This document shows, one piece after another, positions 59,705-64,000 of a stretch of DNA of 64,000 nucleotides. The stretch's first letter is position 1, and each line of letters starts with the position of its first letter. The notes beneath the pieces are model-generated. The model ran no database searches. It had not been told where the DNA came from and saw nothing but the letters and a program-made list of their open reading frames with translations. The translations under genes were made by a program, and so were the position numbers. The stretch is taken from positions 3,290,143-3,354,142 of the forward strand of contig NZ_VMKN01000001.1 in the NCBI RefSeq assembly GCF_007483685.1, given 5' to 3'. Source of the DNA: Litoribacter populi (lineage in GTDB: Bacteria > Bacteroidota > Bacteroidia > Cytophagales > Cyclobacteriaceae).

Positions 59705-61774
59705 ATGAACATAGCGGAAACCAATCTCTTAAATAAGCCTAAAGCATTAAAAATAGCCAAGAATCTTTCCATGCACCAGCATTCCAGAGTAGACCACTAC
59801 TACTGGATGAATGACCGGTCTAATTCAGATGTGATTAATTACCTGAATGAGGAAAATCAGTATCTGGATGCACAGTTAGCAGATACTATCGGGCTTCAAG
59901 AAAAGCTTTTCTTGGAAATGAAAGGTAGGATAAAAGAGGATGATGAAAGTGTTCCCTACTTTAAGGACGGTTTTTACTATTATACCAAATATATAAAAGG
60001 TGGCGAATACCCGGTTTTTTGTCGTAAAAAAGAATCTTTAGAAGCAGAAGAAGAAATTATTCTGGACCAAAACCTTCTGGCCGAGGATTGTGACTACTTT
60101 AATGTAAGTGCAGTAGGTGTAGCACCAAACCAAAATTTATTGGCTTTTGCTCAGGATATTATCGGAAGAAGGATTTACAGTCTGCGTTTCAAGGATTTGA
60201 AAACCGGTGAATTTTTGCCAGATGAAATCATTGAGGTAACCGGAAATTTTGTGTGGGCCAATGATAACAGGACCCTGTTCTATTCCAAGCAGGATCAAGA
60301 TACCCTTCGCTCCTATCAAATTTATAAGCACATTTTGGGTACACCGCAAGTGGAAGATGAACTCGTCTACGAAGAAAAAGACGACACCTTCACTACTTTT
60401 GTATCCAAATCGAAGTCTAAACAATATATTTTCTTTTGTTCACAGAGCACTGTCTCTTCAGAGTACAGGTTTTTGGATGCCAATGAACCGCATGGGCATA
60501 TCCATCTGATCCAAAAGAGAAAACGGGATTTGGAATATGAGGTGGAACATTTTAATGGACATTTCTTAATCCTTAACAACCATCAAGCTATAAATTTCAA
60601 GCTTGACAAAGCTCCGGTTGATAATCCAGCCATGGAGAATTGGGTTGAAATAATCCCTCACCGTGAGGAGGTACTTTTGGAAGGTTTTGAGGTTTTCAAA
60701 AACCATCTGGTTCTTGAGGAAAGATTCAACGGTCTTTCTCGCATTCAAATCCGAAACATGAGAAATGCCTCCAATCATTTCATTGAAATCAATGAGGAGA
60801 CCTATACCATTTGGATTGGGCATAATCCAGAGTTTGATACCCATATTCTAAGATTCGGATACAATTCACTTACCACCCCGGCCTCCACATTCGACTATGA
60901 TATGGAAAGCCGTGAAAAATATCTACTCAAGCAACAAGAAGTATTAGGAGGATTTGATCCTGCCGAATACGAGTCCAAGAGGGAATGGGCCATTGCCAAA
61001 GACGGTACTAAGGTGCCCATTTCGATCGTCTACAAAAAGGACCTATTTAATCAAAATGGGCAAAACCCGCTTCTACAATATGCCTATGGTTCTTATGGTT
61101 TTAGCACCGACCCTGTTTTCAGCTCCAGCAGATTAAGTTTGCTGGACAGAGGGTTTGTGTTTGCCATTGCCCACATCCGGGGCGGTCAGGAAATGGGCCG
61201 CAACTGGTACGAGGAAGGCAAAATGCTCAAAAAGATTAATACATTCCTAGATTTCATTGACTGCTCCGAGTTTTTGATCGACTCGGGATACACTTCTTCA
61301 GACCGCCTTTACGCCATGGGAGGCAGTGCTGGAGGGCTTCTGATGGGTGCAGTGATGAACATGCGACCAGAATTGTACCACGGCATTATTGCGGCGGTTC
61401 CCTTCGTTGACGTGGTTACTACCATGCTTGACGAGAGTATTCCCTTGACCACGGGAGAATTTGACGAGTGGGGTAATCCCAAAAACAAGGAGTTTTATGA
61501 TTACATGCTTTCCTATTCTCCATATGATAATATTGAGGCAAAGGCCTACCCTCACCTATTGATCACCTCCGGCCTCCACGATAGCCAAGTCCAATATTGG
61601 GAACCCACCAAATGGGCCGCAAAGCTTCGGGAGTTAAAAACCGACGACAACCTGCTACTCCTCTATACAAACATGGAAGCAGGGCATGGGGGCGCCTCTG
61701 GAAGGTTTAACAGCCTCAAAGAATTGGCGATGGAGTATGCTTTTATCCTCAAACTGGCAGGAATCAGGAATTAA
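59705..61774 (+). CDS. S9A family oligopeptidase (oligopeptidase B-like)
   Basis: The 689-residue serine peptidase has a seven-bladed propeller N-terminal domain (about 60-420) and an alpha/beta-hydrolase domain with the nucleophile in GGSAGGLLMG (about residue 542), Asp in the SGLHDSQV region and His in EAGHGGASGR near the C-terminus. The phrase HIRGGQEMGRNWYEEGK is typical of oligopeptidase B. The N-terminus HSRVDHYYWMNDRSNSDVINYL also fits. No signal peptide is present, so it acts in the cytoplasm and would cut short peptides, after basic residues if it is OpdB-like. The 3' end overlaps the convergent gene by 4 bases. Confidence 0.93.
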   Translation: MNIAETNLLNKPKALKIAKNLSMHQHSRVDHYYWMNDRSNSDVINYLNEENQYLDAQLADTIGLQEKLFLEMKGRIKEDDESVPYFKDGFYYYTKYIKGGEYPVFCRKKESLEAEEEIILDQNLLAEDCDYFNVSAVGVAPNQNLLAFAQDIIGRRIYSLRFKDLKTGEFLPDEIIEVTGNFVWANDNRTLFYSKQDQDTLRSYQIYKHILGTPQVEDELVYEEKDDTFTTFVSKSKSKQYIFFCSQSTVSSEYRFLDANEPHGHIHLIQKRKRDLEYEVEHFNGHFLILNNHQAINFKLDKAPVDNPAMENWVEIIPHREEVLLEGFEVFKNHLVLEERFNGLSRIQIRNMRNASNHFIEINEETYTIWIGHNPEFDTHILRFGYNSLTTPASTFDYDMESREKYLLKQQEVLGGFDPAEYESKREWAIAKDGTKVPISIVYKKDLFNQNGQNPLLQYAYGSYGFSTDPVFSSSRLSLLDRGFVFAIAHIRGGQEMGRNWYEEGKMLKKINTFLDFIDCSEFLIDSGYTSSDRLYAMGGSAGGLLMGAVMNMRPELYHGIIAAVPFVDVVTTMLDESIPLTTGEFDEWGNPKNKEFYDYMLSYSPYDNIEAKAYPHLLITSGLHDSQVQYWEPTKWAAKLRELKTDDNLLLLYTNMEAGHGGASGRFNSLKELAMEYAFILKLAGIRN

Positions 61775-62541
61775 AACTCTTCATCAACTTCTGCCCTTTC
61801 ATCGGTTGCTACAATCTCGCAGGCGTTGGAATTAAGGTTTGCCACCGGATGGTATTCCCCACATAGGTATTGAAAAAACTCAATGCCGAAAAGGTAGATG
61901 ATATGGGGGTACTCAAGCTGCGTGGTCGGGAGCTTAAACTCCATATGGTATGTTTCATCATCTATAGGGAGCATTTCCCCTTCAAACAAAACACCGTCAT
62001 ATTGGTCTTTTTTTTGAAAGCTCAAAGAAACGGCCTGCAGATAAAACCTGAAATGGGTGGCATTTGGTCTTGTATGCATGTCTCGTGCAGGGATCAAATC
62101 CGGCACAAATATGGTTAATCCATCCTCCTCAAATTGTAGATAAAAAGGAGTCATAACGGCATTTCGCACACCGACTTTCCTGTTGAGTCGAAGCCCTACC
62201 AAAAGATTGAGATCGCCATTCAGAACGGTGCGTTTCCCTCTACTCTTGGTGGGATCAGATTTTACCACTTTCACCATGATAGTCACTAAGCGGTTGAAAA
62301 ATTCATTGTCCGAGCCACGCACAATGGAGTCTCTCAGCGCTTTTAATATCTCGGCTGCCTGCTTGCCTGCATTTCCGAATTCTGCAAAATTCTCACGTAC
62401 CCTGGACATTTTGGGGTGCTCCATGATGTAAGAGCGCTCACTCCCACCATTTTCCCTGACCAAGTACACCCCATTTGATTTATAATAGGTCAATTTCCCA
62501 AGTGCCCCTATAAACCGCTGTCCACTTTTTTGTATTGCCAT
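61771..62541 (-). CDS. hypothetical protein with N-terminal GKLTYYKSNGVYLVRE motif
   Basis: The 256-residue protein starts GQRFIGALGKLTYYKSNGVYLVRENGG. The same kind of N-terminal element (G..G...YYK..G..Y..E) occurs in the neighbouring upstream gene and is similar to what I know from DUF6266-type proteins of Bacteroidota. The C-terminal half is beta-rich (LEEDGLTIFVPDLIPA, PTTQLEYPHIIYLFGIEFFQYL). There is no signal peptide, no catalytic motif and no membrane helix. The two genes are 13 bases apart and likely co-transcribed, with this gene second. Function unknown. Confidence 0.78.
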   Translation of the reverse strand: MAIQKSGQRFIGALGKLTYYKSNGVYLVRENGGSERSYIMEHPKMSRVRENFAEFGNAGKQAAEILKALRDSIVRGSDNEFFNRLVTIMVKVVKSDPTKSRGKRTVLNGDLNLLVGLRLNRKVGVRNAVMTPFYLQFEEDGLTIFVPDLIPARDMHTRPNATHFRFYLQAVSLSFQKKDQYDGVLFEGEMLPIDDETYHMEFKLPTTQLEYPHIIYLFGIEFFQYLCGEYHPVANLNSNACEIVATDERAEVDEEF

Positions 62542-62554
62542 GGCTGCTTTTCGT

Positions 62555-63205
62555 TTAGATCAAACCGAGATAAACACTATTGGATATTTTGTATTTCTTT
62601 CTTCCGCGGTTAAAAGCCGAAAATGCCATATAAGCATGGAGCTTTCCCTTATGCAATTGCGGGAAGGAAATCCCTATTTCCATTTTCCCCTCCTTTCTTC
62701 GGTTTCCTTGTAGGACGTAGAAGCTCTTTCCATCCTCGGCATTATAAAGCAACAGTAGAGCCCTGTCGGTAGACTTAGCACTACCCATCCCGGAATTATC
62801 CTCCCACTCAAAGAGAACACTGCTATCCTCTTCTATCCACCTCACACTTCCTCCGTTTGGCCCAGTTAGGACACCCATACTAATCAAAACATCTTCTGGT
62901 TGTAATACAAAACGACCCGGTTCTTCTCGAAAAGCATTGTTCATGACCTGCCCTGAAGCCACATCAATCGGAAACTTCATTCCCGATCCAGCATCCTGAA
63001 ATCCAAAATCAATGACCTCCTTTATCCTCGACAGATAAGTGTTGGTTTGGGAAAATTTGCTGATATAAAGTTTCTGCAAGGGAGTCCTTTCCTTGGGCTC
63101 CTTCTCCGAAACCTCTTTTGCATAGGTTTTGCCCTTGACCTTGTAATAAATGCTGTTACCTTTTTTGCCCCGAAAATCCTTGCCGGCGCCTTCTGCTTTT
63201 GCCAT
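62555..63205 (-). CDS. hypothetical protein with N-terminal KGNSIYYKVKGKTYAKE motif
   Basis: The 216-residue protein has FRGKKGNSIYYKVKGKTYAKEV at the N-terminus and, like its neighbour at 61771, a helical segment next (TPLQKLYISKFSQTNTYLSRIKEVIDFGFQ), then a beta-rich C-terminal part with repeated aromatics. The two genes may be diverged paralogues. I chose the ATG at 63205 (MAKAEGAGKD) over the 63250 start because the preceding 15 residues are hydrophobic and not like the neighbour. The similarity to DUF6266 is from memory and should be verified. Upstream lies a 442-base region without genes. Confidence 0.77.
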   Translation of the reverse strand: MAKAEGAGKDFRGKKGNSIYYKVKGKTYAKEVSEKEPKERTPLQKLYISKFSQTNTYLSRIKEVIDFGFQDAGSGMKFPIDVASGQVMNNAFREEPGRFVLQPEDVLISMGVLTGPNGGSVRWIEEDSSVLFEWEDNSGMGSAKSTDRALLLLYNAEDGKSFYVLQGNRRKEGKMEIGISFPQLHKGKLHAYMAFSAFNRGRKKYKISNSVYLGLI

Positions 63206-63647
63206 AATAATGAGAGATAAATGAAAAATACTAAATTCAAAAAAACTCAAAGCACCTTATCTGCGCCCCCATTTCTCACAAAAAACTACCTTTGGCCCAA
63301 AGGCGACTACAAAGCAGGACTAAAATACTCATAATATTCTAATAAGCAAGACCTTAGGTTAATTAATTTTATATCAAGCATCCAATATACCCAAATATAA
63401 TTTGTTTTAACTACCGGCAGATCGATAGGTAATCGGTACTTGATCGGTAATTGTTCAAAGACTGTTCAGAATTTTGTTTGGTTAAGGACTGCTTTAGCAT
63501 TTGCTGCTGAGGGGAATAAAGGAGGCAGGTGTAAGCCCGGCTATGATCAGATTCAGAGGATACGCCTAGGGAAAAGTCGTGTTTGGTATTAACGCAAAAA
63601 GCCCCAAGTATCTCTACCTGGGGCTTTTGATTCCAATGAATAGAATA
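63206..63647. other. 442-base intergenic region
   Basis: The left part is the upstream region of the 62555 gene. No credible open frame exists. Two short near-repeats (GATCGATAGGTAATCGGTACT and TGATCGGTAATTG) lie at about 63421-63450. The right end carries the terminator of the small membrane protein gene (63597-63628). Nothing else was recognised. Confidence 0.5.
63597..63628 (-). terminator. Rho-independent terminator of the 63648 gene
   Basis: On the minus strand AAAAGCCCC-AGG... pairs with ...CTTGGGGCTTTT and is followed by T; it starts 20 bases after the stop codon of the small membrane protein gene. Confidence 0.8.
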
Positions 63648-63860
63648 TTATGCCATAGCTTCTTGTCTCTTTGGGTTAGCTTCCTTGGTCAAGTAATAGA
63701 TAAAACCGGCCTGAGGAACAACTAGCAACAATAAGGTAGGTATTAGGGAGACAGAGGAGAATCCGAAATCCAAGCCCAACATCATGGTGGTTGAATAAAT
63801 AGCCACAACTGTTACAAGTGCATAAAAATTAACCAGAGCAATTTTCTTAATATTTTTCAT
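63648..63860 (-). CDS. small membrane protein with two helices
   Basis: The 70-residue protein has hydrophobic helices at about residues 8-28 (LVNFYALVTVVAIYSTTMMLG) and 38-58 (SLIPTLLLLVVPQAGFIYYL) joined by a short turn, and a basic C-terminal tail. I do not recognise a family. It is a complete gene with its own terminator; 140 bases to the right end of the window hold its upstream region. Confidence 0.7.
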   Translation of the reverse strand: MKNIKKIALVNFYALVTVVAIYSTTMMLGLDFGFSSVSLIPTLLLLVVPQAGFIYYLTKEANPKRQEAMA

Positions 63861-64000
63861 AGTATGGTACGTTAATGTTTTAAAAAGATTTCTGTTTTAG
63901 GTGTCAAAATCCGGGGGTGTTGTCCCGTTTGATTTTGATTACGACACTAATATGAAACAAAAATATTTAATTCCAAAACACCAAAAACCCAAAACAATCA

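Noticed and set aside
1-64000. CRISPR arrays, rRNA and tRNA genes, prophage or transposase genes
   Set aside because: No regular repeat-spacer pattern, no cloverleaf or rRNA core sequences and no transposase or phage structural motifs were seen on reading both strands.

Overview
The window reads as chromosomal DNA of a Bacteroidota bacterium, most likely order Cytophagales (Cyclobacteriaceae-like, for example Algoriphagus or a relative). Supporting signs are the IPExxxVDY-family gene beside acpP, YfhO, PorV-like and HhH-barrel outer membrane proteins, an NFACT protein of the short type, AddAB-like recombination nucleases, -7 elements of the TAnnTTTG type, and few Shine-Dalgarno sequences. The genus is inference. 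No rRNA, tRNA, prophage, IS transposase or CRISPR array was found. The content is mostly housekeeping, with short intergenic gaps and many convergent pairs that share bidirectional terminators.

Layout. 1-565 (minus): 5' part of a class IIC group II intron that runs off the left edge; it sits exactly behind the Rho-independent terminator of a lipoprotein gene (606-1340). 1396-4182: aconitase. 4800-7330: an mlaEFD-type lipid transport operon. 7411-7779: single-domain response regulator. 8215-8682: secreted YciI-like protein. 8727-14863: AddAB-like helicase-nuclease pair. 14957-20683: small membrane and hypothetical proteins, DUF218, a CBS protein, an OmpA/TPR lipoprotein, PspC, YbaB and a glycosyltransferase. 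20767-23071: hisS, a 47-residue basic protein, and a YfcE-like phosphoesterase. 23248-30533: rhodanese lipoprotein and aldehyde dehydrogenase, PDH E1 beta, a lone SdhA-type flavoprotein, a phytoene-desaturase-like oxidoreductase, guanine deaminase and a lipoprotein. 30575-31912: ffh, followed by a sparse region holding a 39-residue membrane peptide gene.

33440-40679 is an envelope-glycan neighbourhood: YfhO, a methyltransferase, two GT4-type glycosyltransferases and a flippase. 40806-48334 carries pfkA and pyk (glycolysis), miaA, a two-gene phosphorelay module (REC-HPt and REC) with a small unknown protein, an MBL hydrolase and an NFACT protein. 48350-54438 is a core block: the IPExxxVDY gene, acpP-fabF-rnc, nadE, lgt with an enlarged insertion, and yidD. 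54606-59048 encodes three outer membrane proteins in a row: a BamA/TamA-like barrel, a PorV/PorQ-like barrel, and a barrel with a ComEA-like HhH domain at its N-terminus. mscL, an S9 oligopeptidase, two adjacent unknown proteins sharing an N-terminal motif, and a small membrane protein finish the window.

No clearly new defence or mobile system is visible. The features most worth a second look are the terminator-seated class IIC intron, the HhH-barrel outer membrane trio, the kinase-less REC-HPt/REC unit, the paired unknown proteins at 61771-63205, the Lgt insertion, and two very small genes (22356-22499 and 32257-32376) with their own terminators. Four genes between 43 and 55 kb (miaA, the MBL hydrolase, rnc and the BamA-like gene) appear to start with TTG.
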